64,000 bases of DNA from Nonlabens antarcticus (GCF_015356755.1 NZ_JADFCO010000062.1:124001-188000), one strand, 5' to 3'. Numbered from the stretch's first letter, positions 26,201 to 36,790 are shown. The notes: generated by a model from the sequence alone, not told the origin. Numbers and translations: made by a program.

Positions 26201-26758
26201 ACACCTACGGAAGAATCGGTGAGACGTGCGATGGCGATCCAGCTGATTATTAATAAAGAATTGGGACTTGCTAAGAATGAAAATCCGATTCAAGGATCCT
26301 TTATCATTGAAGAGTTAACTGATCTGGTAGAATCTGCCGTATTGGAAGAATTTGACCGCATCACAGAACGTGGCGGAGTGTTAGGAGCTATGGAAACGAT
26401 GTATCAGCGCAGTAAGATTCAGGAAGAATCCATGCACTACGAGATGCTGAAACATACTGGCGAATTCCCAATCATAGGAGTGAATACATTCCTAAGTTCT
26501 AAAGGAAGCCCAACGGTATTACCGGCTGAGGTAATCAGAGCAACTGAAGAAGAGAAACAGGCTCAAATTGCAACCAAGAATAATTTGCATTCCGCTTTCG
26601 CGAAAGCATCACAAGAGCAAATTGATAAGATACAGGCCGCAGCAGTAGCACAAGGAAACATTTTTGAACATTTGATGGAAGCAACTAAAGTTTGTACGTT
26701 GGGTCAGATTACTGAGGCATTGTTTGAAGTAGGAGGGCAGTATAGGCGCAATATGTAA
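23207..26758 (+). CDS. icmF: Fused isobutyryl-CoA mutase / methylmalonyl-CoA mutase family (IcmF)
   Basis: 1183 residues in the IcmF order. Residues 1-150 are the cobalamin-binding domain with [12 protein letters not shown] (DxH cobalt-ligand motif) and [11 protein letters not shown]. Residues about 205-420 are the MeaB-like G-protein chaperone, with P loop [12 protein letters not shown] and [13 protein letters not shown] linker of about 100 residues follows, then the mutase TIM barrel starting near 600 ([26 protein letters not shown]). The Phe in GLYPFKR is consistent with branched-chain acyl-CoA rather than methylmalonyl-CoA. It interconverts isobutyryl- and butyryl-CoA with adenosylcobalamin. 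A palindrome copy at 26593 encodes AFAKA near residue 1130, and a dyad sits in the linker at 24643-24670. Confidence 0.95.
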   Translation: MQDQTPYTPKNKVRIVTAASLFDGHDAAINIMRRIIQSTGCEVIHLGHDRSVEEVVNTAIQEDASGIAMTSYQGGHTEYFKYMRDLLVEKGAGHIKIFGGGGGVILPSEIKELMDYGITRIYAPDDGREMGLQGMINDLVEQCDVEVPPFPVKESKDKDAKAKLNGELLENHVPTIARLISLAENRHEDYVKHFAEADKTEIQAPVLGITGTGGSGKSSLVDELIRRFLVDFPEKNIGVISVDPSKRKTGGALLGDRIRMNAINNDRVYMRSLATRQSNLALSKHVQEAVDVLKAADYDLIILETSGIGQSDTEIMDHSDVALYVMTPEFGAATQLEKIDMLDFADVVAINKFDKRGSLDALRDVKKQYQRNHNLWETDPDTLPVYGTIASQFNDPGMNALYEALMGEITTKTHADFSSTNKLNTVQSEKIFVIPPARTRYLSEIAESNRSYDQTAEVQSEVAQKLFGIYKTIQAVLDNSEFRMENSEMLTDKGLNEEAILSSLREDVRRTDGIEADEQFLDLLIAQFNKTLKDLDPYNWEVIFGWGEKVNKYKQPIYEFQVRDKVIKIETHTESLSHKQIPKVAMPKYSAWGDILKWCLQENVPGEYPYTAGLYPFKRQGEDPTRMFAGEGGPERTNKRFHYVSLGMPAKRLSTAFDSVTLYGNDPGLRPDIYGKIGNAGVSICCLDDAKKLYSGFDLSHAMTSVSMTINGPAPMLLGFFMNAAIDQNCERFITENELGDKVEAKLKEVYDDHDVERPSYLNADGEKVISKNGKVDTSKLPEGNDGLGLMLLGLTGDQILEPSDYAKIKAETLAQVRGTVQADILKEDQAQNTCIFSTEFALRLMGDVQQYFIEEKVRNFYSVSISGYHIAEAGANPITQLAFTLANGFTYVEYYLSRGMDINKFGPNLSFFFSNGVDPEYSVIGRVARKIWSKALKHKYGANSRAQMLKYHIQTSGRSLHAQEIDFNDIRTTLQALYAIYDNCNSLHTNAYDEAITTPTEESVRRAMAIQLIINKELGLAKNENPIQGSFIIEELTDLVESAVLEEFDRITERGGVLGAMETMYQRSKIQEESMHYEMLKHTGEFPIIGVNTFLSSKGSPTVLPAEVIRATEEEKQAQIATKNNLHSAFAKASQEQIDKIQAAAVAQGNIFEHLMEATKVCTLGQITEALFEVGGQYRRNM
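26593..26607. repeat. Palindrome copy 7 (in icmF)
   Basis: 14-base perfect core with one outer base changed; read as AFAKA. Confidence 0.95.
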
Positions 26759-26788
26759 GCAGAGAACCATAACCCGCTGCGCGGGATG

Positions 26789-26907
26789 TGTGTGAATCGC
26801 TTATCCCGCTAAGCGCAGCGAGAGCGGGATCTATCGTTTTGTAAAGATTTTGACTGAAGAAGGGTTATGTGTGAATCGCTTATCCCGCTAAGCGCAGTGA
26901 GAGCAGA
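26789..26907. repeat. Pair of 40-base direct repeats with hairpin potential
   Basis: Copies at 26789-26828 and 26868-26907 share TGTGTGAATCGCTTATCCCG followed by CTAAGCGCAG(C/T)GAGAGC. In copy 1 ATCCCGCT pairs with AGCGGGAT to form a hairpin; in copy 2 that pairing is damaged. ACCCGCTGCGCGGG just upstream (26772-26786) is a further small hairpin. Located directly after the icmF stop. Confidence 0.8.
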
Positions 26908-27048
26908 ACCTTATGTAGAATACAGCTTCGTTACGTTGCAGGCAGCTTTTCCTAAGCTTGACTGGGGATCACTTTCTTTGAAATATTTGTGAATGAAACT
27001 AATTTACGTTTGAATCCATTATATTTAGAGGACAACAAACTAATCCAG

Positions 27049-27297
27049 ATGAAAAATTTAATAATATTCTACCTAATCATCCTAGTGCCCTTGGCATTTT
27101 TAATTTGGTTGACTAAGATTGAATTTCTAGATGGTTGGTTGTTCATGAGTATTCTGCTCATTTATACATTTGTATATCGAACTTACACAGACGGAAAAAG
27201 ACTCGCCAGTAAAAATATCATTCTTGAAAAAGACATCTGGAAATTGGTTATTCCCGGTAAGCGTTTTCAGTATTTCAGGGAGTTGTATTTAAAATAG
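27049..27297 (+). CDS. Small hypothetical membrane protein
   Basis: 82 residues from ATG 27049 (MKNLIIFYLI); an in-frame ATG at 26989 would add 20 residues that do not look like part of the protein. Two hydrophobic segments at about 3-20 and 29-45, followed by a basic tail (YTDGKRLASKNII ... KRFQYFRELYLK). No family recognised. It stands alone between icmF and an apparently empty 512-base stretch. Confidence 0.5.
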   Translation: MKNLIIFYLIILVPLAFLIWLTKIEFLDGWLFMSILLIYTFVYRTYTDGKRLASKNIILEKDIWKLVIPGKRFQYFRELYLK

Positions 27298-27809
27298 AAG
27301 CAGCTGGAAAAATAATTAGATTTTCAGCCACTATTTGAGGTACTCTTTAAGTTTGTGTAGTAACCAGAAATTATATCACGACGGCATATCACGAACCTAC
27401 TGCACAAAAGCGTTGTAAACCTTTGTAAGAATTTAGCTTCAGCAACTATTCGGTGCTGGTAGAATCAGCTCTGGAATAAATAGAAATTGAGTGAATCGGC
27501 AAGAAGGCATTTAACAATTTCTACTTTTGAATTTTAAGTAAATGTCTTTTCAATTAATCCGGATTAGGTTTCATCGCGAACAAGCAATATTGTAGTTTGA
27601 CCTTTTTTTTAGTCTTTTACCTTCAGTCTAAATAAGCTCTTAAGATAAAAGCTCCTTTACTTCTGATTAAAATTATTTAATGATATCCACTAGATTTCTG
27701 ACAATCCTGCAAAATCAGCATTTTTCAGTCAATTCTACGCTTTAGGAATTAACAATTGTAATTGTCTGTACAACTAAACCAAGATTATTTTTGATGAAAA
27801 TTGAAGTTC
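27298..27809. other. Gap without a recognisable gene
   Basis: AT-rich stretch of 512 bases with stop codons in all frames and no reading frame I can support. No terminator or promoter consensus is clear. It may hold the promoter of the surface-protein gene at 27810. Confidence 0.5.
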
Positions 27810-28553
27810 ATGAAAAATAGTTTTATTCTTTGGATGGTTTTTGGAATAGTTGCATCCAGTTTTGCTCAAGTTGGAATCAATACGGCAACTCCAGACGACT
27901 CGGCCATCTTAGATATTACTTCAACTGATAAAGGGGTTTTGTTTCCTAGGATGGATTTGAAGAATTTGAATGAGGCATCTCCAATTTCGAACCCACAAGA
28001 AAGTCTAGTAGTTTGGAATACAGACACTAAAAATGGTGGGGCAAAAAAAGGTTTTTATTATTGGGATGGGGAATGGAAGAGGTTTGGTATTGTTGATGAT
28101 CGTTTGTCTGGGGTGTTTGGACAATTAAAGTTGAGCTCAAACGTGAAAGGAAATTTACGTGCAGCTTTTAACAATACTGTAGTGTCAATAAAAGGAAGTT
28201 CAACTGGAAAGTTTTCAGGTGTCACACTCAACGAGCCAAATTTTAAAATGAATACTCAGTTAGGAGGTCTTTATGAGATAAAATTTACAGTTACTTTTAA
28301 AAATGATAAAACTGTTGGATCTAATCAAATTGAGTTTTACACAACTCAAAATAATAATTTAATGCAGTCTACAGTAACATCCGGCTTATTATCATCCGAT
28401 AAAAATTCGGTAACTTTTGTTGGTAATGTCAACTTGATTGCTAATGCTGAATATGCTTTAGGTTTTCGACCAGCGGGACTAAATCCCAGCAATAAAGCAA
28501 CTACTATTACAATTTTTGAAGATTTAACTCAGTTCTCCATCAAACGACTTTGA
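27810..28553 (+). CDS. Secreted surface-type protein (GINT/ALDI N-terminal pattern)
   Basis: 247 residues from ATG at 27810; a TTG nine bases earlier is in frame but unlikely. Signal peptide MKNSFILWMVFGIVASSFAQ, mature protein starting VGINTATPDDSAILDITSTDKGVLFPRM, the pattern seen in many Flavobacteriaceae outer-surface or tail-fibre-like proteins. A YYWDGEWKRF segment follows, then a C-terminal beta-sandwich of about 140 residues that resembles a C1q/TNF-like jelly roll (GFRPAGLNPSN). No T9SS sorting tail is seen. Function unknown; probably secreted or cell-surface. Confidence 0.7.
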   Translation: MKNSFILWMVFGIVASSFAQVGINTATPDDSAILDITSTDKGVLFPRMDLKNLNEASPISNPQESLVVWNTDTKNGGAKKGFYYWDGEWKRFGIVDDRLSGVFGQLKLSSNVKGNLRAAFNNTVVSIKGSSTGKFSGVTLNEPNFKMNTQLGGLYEIKFTVTFKNDKTVGSNQIEFYTTQNNNLMQSTVTSGLLSSDKNSVTFVGNVNLIANAEYALGFRPAGLNPSNKATTITIFEDLTQFSIKRL

Positions 28554-28642
28554 TTAGTCTACTAGTCGTTAATTTTCTTAACACAAATTTATTCCCCACA
28601 CCCTCAATTTCCCGCTGATTTTTAGCAATTTGCACGACTTAT

Positions 28643-31600
28643 GTGCGTTACTCTAAACACGCATCTCTAGTGGAAAAGGAAGAAGAAAAAAAAGACAAAA
28701 AACCAATTAGAAGATTCCGCTGGCTGCGCAGGCTGGCACGGGTATTTCTGGGTATTCTGATTTTTTTAATCCTGTTGTTATTGTTTATTCGCAGTCCGTG
28801 GGGACAGAATATTATCGTGGGTCAGGCCGTCAAATATGTGAAGGATAAAACAGGAACTGAGGTTTCTGTTGGTAAACTTTTTGTCACATTTGATGGAAAT
28901 ATACAACTGGATGATCTTTATCTAGCAGATAAAAAGGGCGATACGCTCGTTTATTCTAAACATTTAGAAGCAAGTATTCCGTTGTTGCCTATCATTAAAG
29001 GCGATGGTTTTGGCATCGATTATGCGCGCTGGGATGGTTTTAAAGCTCGGGTTTCCCGCAGGGATTCCATCAGTGGTTTTAACTATCAGTTTTTGATGGA
29101 TGCCTTTGTGGTAGAGGATACAACTACTACTTCAGAGCCTGTACAGGTTTCCATAGGAGATCTGGATTTTTCTAATTTTGACATTACGTTCAAGGACGAT
29201 GTTGAGGAACTGGACGCTATAGTCCAATTTGAAAAGTTTCATCTTTCCATGAATGAGCTCGATCTCGAGCAGATGATTGTGGACATTGATGCTGTATCGC
29301 TTACAAATGCCGTGATTAAATATGATAAGGATACGGTTACCGCTTTCGCGAAAGCGGAAAAGGACAGCGATCCCAACACAGACACCACCATCGCAGAGGC
29401 GATCACAGACGACGCAGGTGACTCTCCATTGCCCTTGATAACCGTAGGAAACCTTAAAATGGACCGGGTGGCACTCGAATATGAATCTGTGCCTGATGCG
29501 ATCAATTTCAACAGTATCATAGGGTTGCTGGAAACTTCTATTTCTAAAGCAGATGTGGGTGCAAGTGCCTATACCGTTGACTATTTCAATTTGAGCCAAA
29601 GCCATATAAAAGTGGCCATGAAAACTGTGGTTGAAGATGATGCGACTGCTGTAACTAGTGAAACCGCTCCATTTGAATGGCCAGATTTCGTTATTGATGT
29701 AAACGATCTAGCGCTGCGTAATAATAGCGTGGATTATAGGATGGATGGTGCTGCACCGGTACGGAACACGTTCGATCCAAATGCGATTGTCCTAACTGAT
29801 TTTAACCTGCTTGCAGATAAGATTCTTTATAAAAATAAGGAGGCCAACGCAGAGATTTCAGAGCTTATTTTTGAAGAGGCCTCTGGAATCAACGTGAAAC
29901 AGTTTGCGTTTGCATTAACTGCAAACGATAAGGCCATTAATATTACAGATCTCAATGCGCAGGTTAATAATAACGCTCTGCAAGGTAATGTGATGTTGGG
30001 ATACACTAGTATGGATGCTTTTATCAGCAATCCAGATAAAGTAAAGCTGGATGTTCAAATCCCAAGATATATGATTGATTTAGCTGATATTTTCAGATTC
30101 CAGCCAGATTTGAGATCCAATGAATATTTACTTGCTTTAAGCAAACGTCCACTAACGGGAAGCTTAAAAGCTAAAGGCTCTACAGCTGCCTTGCAAATAC
30201 CAAATCTTGTGGCTAACTGGGGAAATCAAACTGCTATTATGGCAACGGGAAGCCTGCGCAATGCGACAGATCCAAATAATCTATATATCGATTTTCCTTC
30301 CATAAAAATGCGCTCCACAAGAGCAGATCTTACGAATTTTATTAGTGAAAAAGACTTGGGGATTCAATTACCCGAGCGTTTTTCATTGGCAGGAAATGCA
30401 CAGGGTCGAGTGGATGATATAACCGCCAAAGCCACGTTAACAACGAGTTCAGGAACGATAAAGCTAGATGGAGGTTTCAAGAACCAAAAATTAATGACTT
30501 TCAATGCAGATGTTGAGGCCGTGGAAGTAGATCTGGGTGCTATTTTGCAAAATCCGCAACTGGGGAAATTGAATTTAAGTATCAAAACGAATGGTTCTGG
30601 ATCAACACTAAATAATCTAGATGCTGTTGTTGATGCTACCATTTCAAGTTTTACCTATAATGATTATGAGATAAAGGATCTTCCCATTAATGGGAAGTTT
30701 AAAGACGGCAATGGCTCTGTTACTTCAAAATACAGGGATAAAAATATCGATCTGGATCTGGACAGTCAGATCAAGCTGGATAGTGTGGCCACAGAAGCAA
30801 ACATGCAACTCGATATTGCTGGTGTGGACTTGCGGGCTTTTGGGATAACGACCCAAAACGTGAAGGCAGCCGGAAAAATATCGGCATTTTTTAAGGGTGA
30901 TGCAGAAAATTTTGAAGTAAAGTCAACCATTACAGATGGTATTGCTGTATTTGACGAACAATCCTATTTGCTGGGGAATTTAAATTTGAGTGCATTTGTA
31001 AATCCAGATTCAACATCAGTAGATGTGAAAAATAAGATGCTTGATTTAGAATTAAGGTCCAATGCAGATCCTACAGATCTTACCGCCGCGATGAAACGAC
31101 ATATTGATCGTTATCTCAGTCCTAAAACTGCGGTTGACACGATCAAACCAGTCGTCATGAGAGTGAAGGGAACCATCAGTCCAGCGCCCATTTTAAGGGA
31201 TGTAATCCTACCCAGTCTTGAGGCTCTTGACACGATCAGGATTGCAGTGGATTTTAATGAGTTAGATCGTAAACTCGATGCAGATATCAAGGTTCCCTAC
31301 GTAAAATATGCAGGTAGCGAGATTGATAGTCTTTTGATCACTTCTACTTCAGATGCTGAGAATCTAACTTTTAATTTAGGGTTTAAAAACGTTGTCGCTG
31401 GACCTCTCCACATAAAAAGAACAAACCTTAATGGAGTCATTACAAGTAAGGCGTTAAATATTGATTTTGTTTCTTATGATGAGGAAGAAGTGCTGATGCA
31501 GTTCAATAGTGCACTGAAAAGAAGATCAAATGCTCAAGGTATTGAAGAGCTTATCTATAGTGTAAAGCCCGAGAATTTAACTCTTAATAAACAATCGTGG

Positions 31601-33862
31601 ACCATACCCGCAGATAATTCCCTGACGTATAATGAGAATGAGTTAGCCTTCAATGACTTCAAACTTTCCAATGGTTCTCAAAGTGTGGAATTTAGTAGCA
31701 ATGTATCTGGCATCACTAAAGATCATCTGGGGATTTTACTGAATGATTTCAAACTACAATCCATTATTTCTCTCTTAAATTCTGACGAGGAGTTGGCAAG
31801 CGGCAGTGTAGATGGGAAATTGGTTTTAGAAGATATTTTCAATAAGCTAGGTTTTTCTGCAGGTCTATCTATCGATGATTTAAAAGTTCTAGAGGTTCCA
31901 TTGGGCACAATGGGATTAGATGCCGGGACTGAAGACGGACAGCGCTACACCATGGACATGAGTCTTAACGGCAATGACATTGATCTAGCGGTTGACGGTT
32001 CTTACGTGGCAGATCCTGAGGCTGCCCAACTGGATTTAAACCTTGATCTACAGAAACTGGGTATGCAAACCTTAACCGGAATTGCAAGTGACTTTTTATC
32101 TGAAGGTTCAGGAAACCTTTCCGGAAAAATGAAAATTACTGGGACTACGGCAGCACCAGATTACGTGGGAACTTTCCGTTTTAACGACGCAAAATTTACC
32201 GTGGATATGCTCAATGCCCCATTTGAGTTCAGAGATGAAGAATTAATTATCAACAATGACGGGTTGTCCATGGCTGACTTTACCATTCGTGATGCAGACG
32301 ATAACACTTTTGTAGTGGATGGACTCATAGGAACAGAAGAATTGCTGACGCCTACATTTGATCTGCGAATGAAGGCTGAAAATTTCACGGCCTTAAACTC
32401 CACCGCTTCAGACAACGATTTGTACTACGGTAAAGCCACTTTTGACGCCACCGCAACCATAACGGGAAATAGTACGGTTCCCGTAGTGGATCTAACCTTT
32501 AATGTAGATGACTCTACAAATGTGACCTATGTTATCCCAGGTACCGAACTGGATATCGTTCAACGCGATGGCATTGTCCAATTTGTAAATAAAGAGAACC
32601 CTGATGATATTCTTACTCGTACTGAGGAAGAAAGCGCTACCCTAACTGGTTTTGATATCACCGCAAACTTGAAAATTGGGAAAGAAGCTGTTGTAAATAT
32701 TATTGTTGATCCTACTACTGGAGACAATTTACAGGTGTCTGGGGATGCAGATCTTAAATTTAGAATGACTCCTAATGGACGAATGACGCTTGCGGGTCGT
32801 TATGAAATTGACAATGGTCATTATGAATTGAGCTTGTACGATATCGTCAAGAGAAAATTTGACCTTAAAAAAGGTGGTATTGTTTCCTGGTCAGGCGATC
32901 CATTTGATGCAGATTTGAATGTAAGTGCGATTTATGAGATTGAAACCAGTGCGAGTGCTCTTATGGCATCCCAGACTAGCGGCGCTGATCAGAACGAGAA
33001 AAATAAGTTTCGTCAGGAATTACCGTTTCTAGTCTACCTGAATGTGGATGGAGAATTACTAAAACCGATAATCAGTTTTGAATTGGACTTGCCTGAGAAT
33101 GAAAGAGGGTACGCCAGTGGACAAGTCTATGGTCGATTGCGACAATTGAATACGCAAGATCAGGAATTGAATAAACAGGTGTTTTCCCTTTTAGTGCTCA
33201 ACAAGTTCTTTCCAACCAGTGGTGCAGATGGTAGTTCTGGTGGAACGGCAACGATAGCCCGTGATAATATCAATCAGGCATTGAGCGATCAGCTCAACCA
33301 GTTTGGTGGTAAATTATTGGGTAATTCTGGAATAGATTTAAATTTCGGTCTTGATAGTTTTACAGATTATCAAAGTGGTACGGGACAGGACCGCACCCAG
33401 TTGGATGTAACCGCTAGTAAGAAATTACTGGATGATCGATTAATTGTAAGTGTAGGTAGTGAGGTGGATATTCAGGGTAGTGCCGCAGAGTCTGAAGGCA
33501 AAACACCTGTGGTGGGTAATGTGAGTCTGGAATATCTATTGAACGAATCTGGGCAATGGAGGTTAAAAGGATTCCGTCGCAATCAGTATGATAACGTTAT
33601 TGATGGACAATTAGTCGTGAGTGGGATCAGTTTGATATTTACCAAAGAATTTAACGAATTCAAAAACTTGTTTACCAAAACTGTTCAAGAAGCAGCAGCA
33701 GACGAAAAAAGAAAAGAGGAAGCAGCAAAGAAGAGGGAAGAAGAAAAAGCGAAAGCCAAACGAGATGAGGAAGAAGAGCGTCAAAAACAGCTGGATGCCA
33801 CTAAAAAAGAGCGGGAAGCAATGAGAAAAAAGGAGAACGAAAACGAAGATCAAAAACAATAA
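28643..33862 (+). CDS. tamB: Translocation and assembly module protein TamB
   Basis: 1739 residues starting with GTG (28643); a stop codon lies a few codons upstream in frame and no in-frame ATG is near. An N-terminal membrane anchor (about residues 29-48) is followed by long beta-rich repeats, a hydrophobic-groove architecture that bridges inner and outer membranes to move lipids or outer-membrane proteins. The DUF490/TamB C-terminal domain is near the end (VGSEVDIQG, NVSLEYLL, GQWRLKGFRRNQYDNV). The last 60 residues are a very charged Lys/Glu/Arg tail absent in E. coli TamB. It pairs with the Omp85 gene that starts 28 bases downstream. A palindrome at 29341 encodes AFAKA. Confidence 0.95.
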   Translation: MRYSKHASLVEKEEEKKDKKPIRRFRWLRRLARVFLGILIFLILLLLFIRSPWGQNIIVGQAVKYVKDKTGTEVSVGKLFVTFDGNIQLDDLYLADKKGDTLVYSKHLEASIPLLPIIKGDGFGIDYARWDGFKARVSRRDSISGFNYQFLMDAFVVEDTTTTSEPVQVSIGDLDFSNFDITFKDDVEELDAIVQFEKFHLSMNELDLEQMIVDIDAVSLTNAVIKYDKDTVTAFAKAEKDSDPNTDTTIAEAITDDAGDSPLPLITVGNLKMDRVALEYESVPDAINFNSIIGLLETSISKADVGASAYTVDYFNLSQSHIKVAMKTVVEDDATAVTSETAPFEWPDFVIDVNDLALRNNSVDYRMDGAAPVRNTFDPNAIVLTDFNLLADKILYKNKEANAEISELIFEEASGINVKQFAFALTANDKAINITDLNAQVNNNALQGNVMLGYTSMDAFISNPDKVKLDVQIPRYMIDLADIFRFQPDLRSNEYLLALSKRPLTGSLKAKGSTAALQIPNLVANWGNQTAIMATGSLRNATDPNNLYIDFPSIKMRSTRADLTNFISEKDLGIQLPERFSLAGNAQGRVDDITAKATLTTSSGTIKLDGGFKNQKLMTFNADVEAVEVDLGAILQNPQLGKLNLSIKTNGSGSTLNNLDAVVDATISSFTYNDYEIKDLPINGKFKDGNGSVTSKYRDKNIDLDLDSQIKLDSVATEANMQLDIAGVDLRAFGITTQNVKAAGKISAFFKGDAENFEVKSTITDGIAVFDEQSYLLGNLNLSAFVNPDSTSVDVKNKMLDLELRSNADPTDLTAAMKRHIDRYLSPKTAVDTIKPVVMRVKGTISPAPILRDVILPSLEALDTIRIAVDFNELDRKLDADIKVPYVKYAGSEIDSLLITSTSDAENLTFNLGFKNVVAGPLHIKRTNLNGVITSKALNIDFVSYDEEEVLMQFNSALKRRSNAQGIEELIYSVKPENLTLNKQSWTIPADNSLTYNENELAFNDFKLSNGSQSVEFSSNVSGITKDHLGILLNDFKLQSIISLLNSDEELASGSVDGKLVLEDIFNKLGFSAGLSIDDLKVLEVPLGTMGLDAGTEDGQRYTMDMSLNGNDIDLAVDGSYVADPEAAQLDLNLDLQKLGMQTLTGIASDFLSEGSGNLSGKMKITGTTAAPDYVGTFRFNDAKFTVDMLNAPFEFRDEELIINNDGLSMADFTIRDADDNTFVVDGLIGTEELLTPTFDLRMKAENFTALNSTASDNDLYYGKATFDATATITGNSTVPVVDLTFNVDDSTNVTYVIPGTELDIVQRDGIVQFVNKENPDDILTRTEEESATLTGFDITANLKIGKEAVVNIIVDPTTGDNLQVSGDADLKFRMTPNGRMTLAGRYEIDNGHYELSLYDIVKRKFDLKKGGIVSWSGDPFDADLNVSAIYEIETSASALMASQTSGADQNEKNKFRQELPFLVYLNVDGELLKPIISFELDLPENERGYASGQVYGRLRQLNTQDQELNKQVFSLLVLNKFFPTSGADGSSGGTATIARDNINQALSDQLNQFGGKLLGNSGIDLNFGLDSFTDYQSGTGQDRTQLDVTASKKLLDDRLIVSVGSEVDIQGSAAESEGKTPVVGNVSLEYLLNESGQWRLKGFRRNQYDNVIDGQLVVSGISLIFTKEFNEFKNLFTKTVQEAAADEKRKEEAAKKREEEKAKAKRDEEEERQKQLDATKKEREAMRKKENENEDQKQ
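29341..29356. repeat. Palindrome copy 8 (in tamB)
   Basis: Perfect 16 bases, read as AFAKA. Confidence 0.95.
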
Positions 33863-33890
33863 CTCTCGAATGAAAATTACGTTTTAAGCT

Positions 33891-36194
33891 TTGGAATTTA
33901 AAAAGATAACCTTGATTAAAAACACGTACATAAAAATTGGTTTGCTGTCATTTTTCTCAATGATGGTATATTCCTGTGCCGTTAAAAAATACGTACCAGA
34001 TGATGAGCTACTTCTGGAGTCTAACAATCTAGAGTTAATGGTTGATTCTGCCGTGGTTGTAAAAGATGTGGATCTTCTCAAGATCGAATTGCAAAAAACA
34101 GTTTCTCCCAAACCCAACTCTAAATTTTTGGGCCTTCGTCCGGGACTGCATTATTATTATAAAGTGAATGTGGACAGTGCCGGGTTTATAAATAAATTTA
34201 TAAATAAAAAAATAGGCGAGAAGCCCGTTTACCTATCTCAGGTAGAAGAGGAATCAACGAAAGACCTGTTAAGAAACCGCCTGGAAAACCGAGGCTTCTT
34301 TTTTAGCAATATAGCATCAGAGGTAGAGCGTAATGAAGATGCTAAAGAGGCTACCGTTAATTACAAGATCAAGCTGCCCAAACCTTATACGATGGAGACC
34401 TATCAGGTAGATCGGGATTCCATACCATTTTATGATGTGCTGGAGCAGGAAGTTCAAAACTCCCCTATAAAGAAAGGCTCAAGATTTGACCTGTCTGCCA
34501 TGAAACTGGAGCGGGAGCGCATCGATCGGAATTTTAAAGAAAAGGGATATTATAACTTCAATTCTGGTTTCCTGATTTTTCAAGCAGATACGAACCAATA
34601 TGACAACCGCAGGTTTGACCTATTTCTCAAACTGAAACAAGATGTTCCCAGCAAATCTGTCAAGCCCTATAAGATCAATAAGGTAAATATCTATCCCCAT
34701 AATGTGGTGGGAGCAGATTCCATAATTAAGGATACGACTCGATATGCAGAGAAGAACTTTATCCAAGATCAAGAGTTTTTTAGGGCAGATCGATTAGATC
34801 CTTTTGTACTGATAGAAGAAGGAGACCTTTACAGCCCTACTACATCAAAAGCAACCAGCAGGCGATTGGGTTCCATAGGGGCTTACAAATTTGTGAATAT
34901 TGAATATAAAGAGTTGGACTCCCTACAAAATGATTCCCTCAATTTTCTGGAAGCTAATATTTACCTCTCACCGCTCAATAAAAGAGCATTGCGTGCGGAA
35001 TTACAGGGAGTGACAAAATCAAACGATTTTGCGGGACCTAGCCTAGCATTGACGTTTTCCAACCGCAATCTTTTTAAGGGAGGAGAAACCCTTAATATCA
35101 CGGCCAAAACTTCCTATGAGGTCCAGATTGCTAAAAGCAGTCAGGCCGGATTGACCAGTACAGAATTTGAGTTGGGAGCAGACTTGATCTTCCCACGTGT
35201 GTTGACACCTATTAAAATAAACGATGATTTTTTTGAATATTCAATTCCCAAAACCATAGTCAGTGCAAATGTGAATCTATTGACTAGGAGTAAACTCTAT
35301 AGTTTATTGACCTTTTCTGGTAGTTTCGGTTATGTATGGCAGGCTAATAAATTTGTTACCCATGAGTTCAATCCCATTTCCATTAATTATGTGAATCCAT
35401 TGAATAAATCAAAGGAGTTTGATGAGATTTTAATGTCAAATAGGTTTTTATCAAACAGTTTTGATCAGCAATTTATTTCTGGTTTAACTTATTCCTTTAC
35501 TTATAATGGGATGATAGAACAAAACAAGCGCCATCTCTTTTTTGTGAACAGTACGGTAGATATTGCAGGCAACTCCATTAGTTTTTTGGGAAAAGAAAAC
35601 GACATGGGTAAAAAGGAATTTCTGGGACTGGAATATGCACAATATGCGAAGGCTGATGTGGATTTCAGGTATCATTTTATAACCGGTAAGGAACAGCGCA
35701 TCGCCACAAGGATTTTTGCGGGAATAGGCTTGCCCTATGGAAATAGTGATGTACTGCCATTCAGTAAACAATACTTTTCTGGTGGTGCCTATAGCGTTCG
35801 TGCCTTTAGAACCAGATCGCTGGGCCCGGGAACCTACACGCCAGAAAGTACAAATGACCGGTCGTTTTTTGACAGGTCCGGTAACTTGAGGTTGGAGGCA
35901 AACGTAGAATATCGATTCCCCATTTTTGGGTATGTGAAAGGTGCCCTTTTTGCAGATGCGGGAAATGTGTGGAACACTACTAATAATGGACTGGAAGGCG
36001 GGAAGTTTTCGGGCAATTTCTTGAATGAGTTGGGAATAGGTGCCGGTGCTGGAATACGGGTAGACGTTCAGGGTTTTGTAATTCGTTTTGATCTTGCCGC
36101 GCCATTGCACGATCCATCGCTCCCGGTAGAAGATCGCTGGGTGAATGATTTTGCAAATCCCGTGTTTAATTTTGCCATAGGATATCCTTTTTAG
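33891..36194 (+). CDS. BamA/TamA-family outer membrane protein (Omp85)
   Basis: About 767 residues with no ATG before residue 24; TTG at 33891 or TTG at 33912 is the likely start. The N terminus is a lipoprotein signal, with a lipobox ending SMMVYSC, then AVKKYVPDDE. POTRA domains fill about 40-370, and the C-terminal half is the 16-strand beta barrel with the Omp85 L6 loop motif VRAFR (near 637) and a C-terminal phenylalanine. Forms the partner of TamB; a lipidated TamA-like form is known in Bacteroidota (TamL), an inference here. Confidence 0.88.
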   Translation: MEFKKITLIKNTYIKIGLLSFFSMMVYSCAVKKYVPDDELLLESNNLELMVDSAVVVKDVDLLKIELQKTVSPKPNSKFLGLRPGLHYYYKVNVDSAGFINKFINKKIGEKPVYLSQVEEESTKDLLRNRLENRGFFFSNIASEVERNEDAKEATVNYKIKLPKPYTMETYQVDRDSIPFYDVLEQEVQNSPIKKGSRFDLSAMKLERERIDRNFKEKGYYNFNSGFLIFQADTNQYDNRRFDLFLKLKQDVPSKSVKPYKINKVNIYPHNVVGADSIIKDTTRYAEKNFIQDQEFFRADRLDPFVLIEEGDLYSPTTSKATSRRLGSIGAYKFVNIEYKELDSLQNDSLNFLEANIYLSPLNKRALRAELQGVTKSNDFAGPSLALTFSNRNLFKGGETLNITAKTSYEVQIAKSSQAGLTSTEFELGADLIFPRVLTPIKINDDFFEYSIPKTIVSANVNLLTRSKLYSLLTFSGSFGYVWQANKFVTHEFNPISINYVNPLNKSKEFDEILMSNRFLSNSFDQQFISGLTYSFTYNGMIEQNKRHLFFVNSTVDIAGNSISFLGKENDMGKKEFLGLEYAQYAKADVDFRYHFITGKEQRIATRIFAGIGLPYGNSDVLPFSKQYFSGGAYSVRAFRTRSLGPGTYTPESTNDRSFFDRSGNLRLEANVEYRFPIFGYVKGALFADAGNVWNTTNNGLEGGKFSGNFLNELGIGAGAGIRVDVQGFVIRFDLAAPLHDPSLPVEDRWVNDFANPVFNFAIGYPF

Positions 36195-36236
36195 GTCAGT
36201 AAATATCTAGTATGTATTTTATTTCTTGATGATCCA

Positions 36237-36251
36237 GCTTTCGCGAAAGCG
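36237..36251. repeat. Palindrome copy 9 (intergenic)
   Basis: 14-base perfect core plus one, between the Omp85 and DUF805 genes. Confidence 0.95.
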
Positions 36252-36292
36252 GAACAACCATTTTTATATATTGCACTTTATAAATTAAAAAA

Positions 36293-36790
36293 ATGAGTGA
36301 ATTTAACCGACCGGAGGACAAGACCGATTACAGACCTAGAAGAAATAGAGAACCTTTTGATGCCACGGTTGAGGCTCAAGGAATGATGGACTATGTCAAA
36401 GACTGTTTTAAAAAATATGCTGATTTTAAAGGACGCTCTCGCAGGTCAGAATATTGGTATTTTTATCTTTTTAATATCATTATATCTTTTGCCTTAATTA
36501 TTCCTGCAATAGCGCTTATGGTAGCAAAGAGCGATGCTTTCTGGCTGCCCGTAATATTATTAATACTGTATTCCCTAGCAACAATCCTACCTACATTAGC
36601 AGTTGTTGTGCGCCGTTTACATGATACCAGCCGCAGTGGATGGTATTATTTTATGACACTTATCCCGCTCGTAGGGATCTTTATACTGATAGTATTTCTC
36701 GTTGACGATAGTAAGCCTGGAACAAATCAATGGGGACCTAATCCTAAAGGTGAGGGAAATGAAGATTTTGATACAGAAGCATTTTTATAA
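36293..36790 (+). CDS. DUF805 membrane protein
   Basis: 165 residues. Core DUF805 signature: KYADFKGRSRRSEYWYFYLFN near residue 42, VRRLHDTSRSGWYYF near 108, and DSKPGTNQWGPNPKG at the end. Three or four membrane segments in between. An extra charged N terminus of about 30 residues (rich in Arg/Asp) is unusual. Function unknown. Confidence 0.92.
   Translation: MSEFNRPEDKTDYRPRRNREPFDATVEAQGMMDYVKDCFKKYADFKGRSRRSEYWYFYLFNIIISFALIIPAIALMVAKSDAFWLPVILLILYSLATILPTLAVVVRRLHDTSRSGWYYFMTLIPLVGIFILIVFLVDDSKPGTNQWGPNPKGEGNEDFDTEAFL

Noticed and set aside
27794-27820. ATG at 27794 as start of the surface protein
   Set aside because: It is in another frame and reaches a TAG after eight codons.
29132-29605. 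Antisense reading frames within tamB, dnaX, icmF and fad genes
   Set aside because: They are shadows opposite strong genes and contain no recognisable motif.
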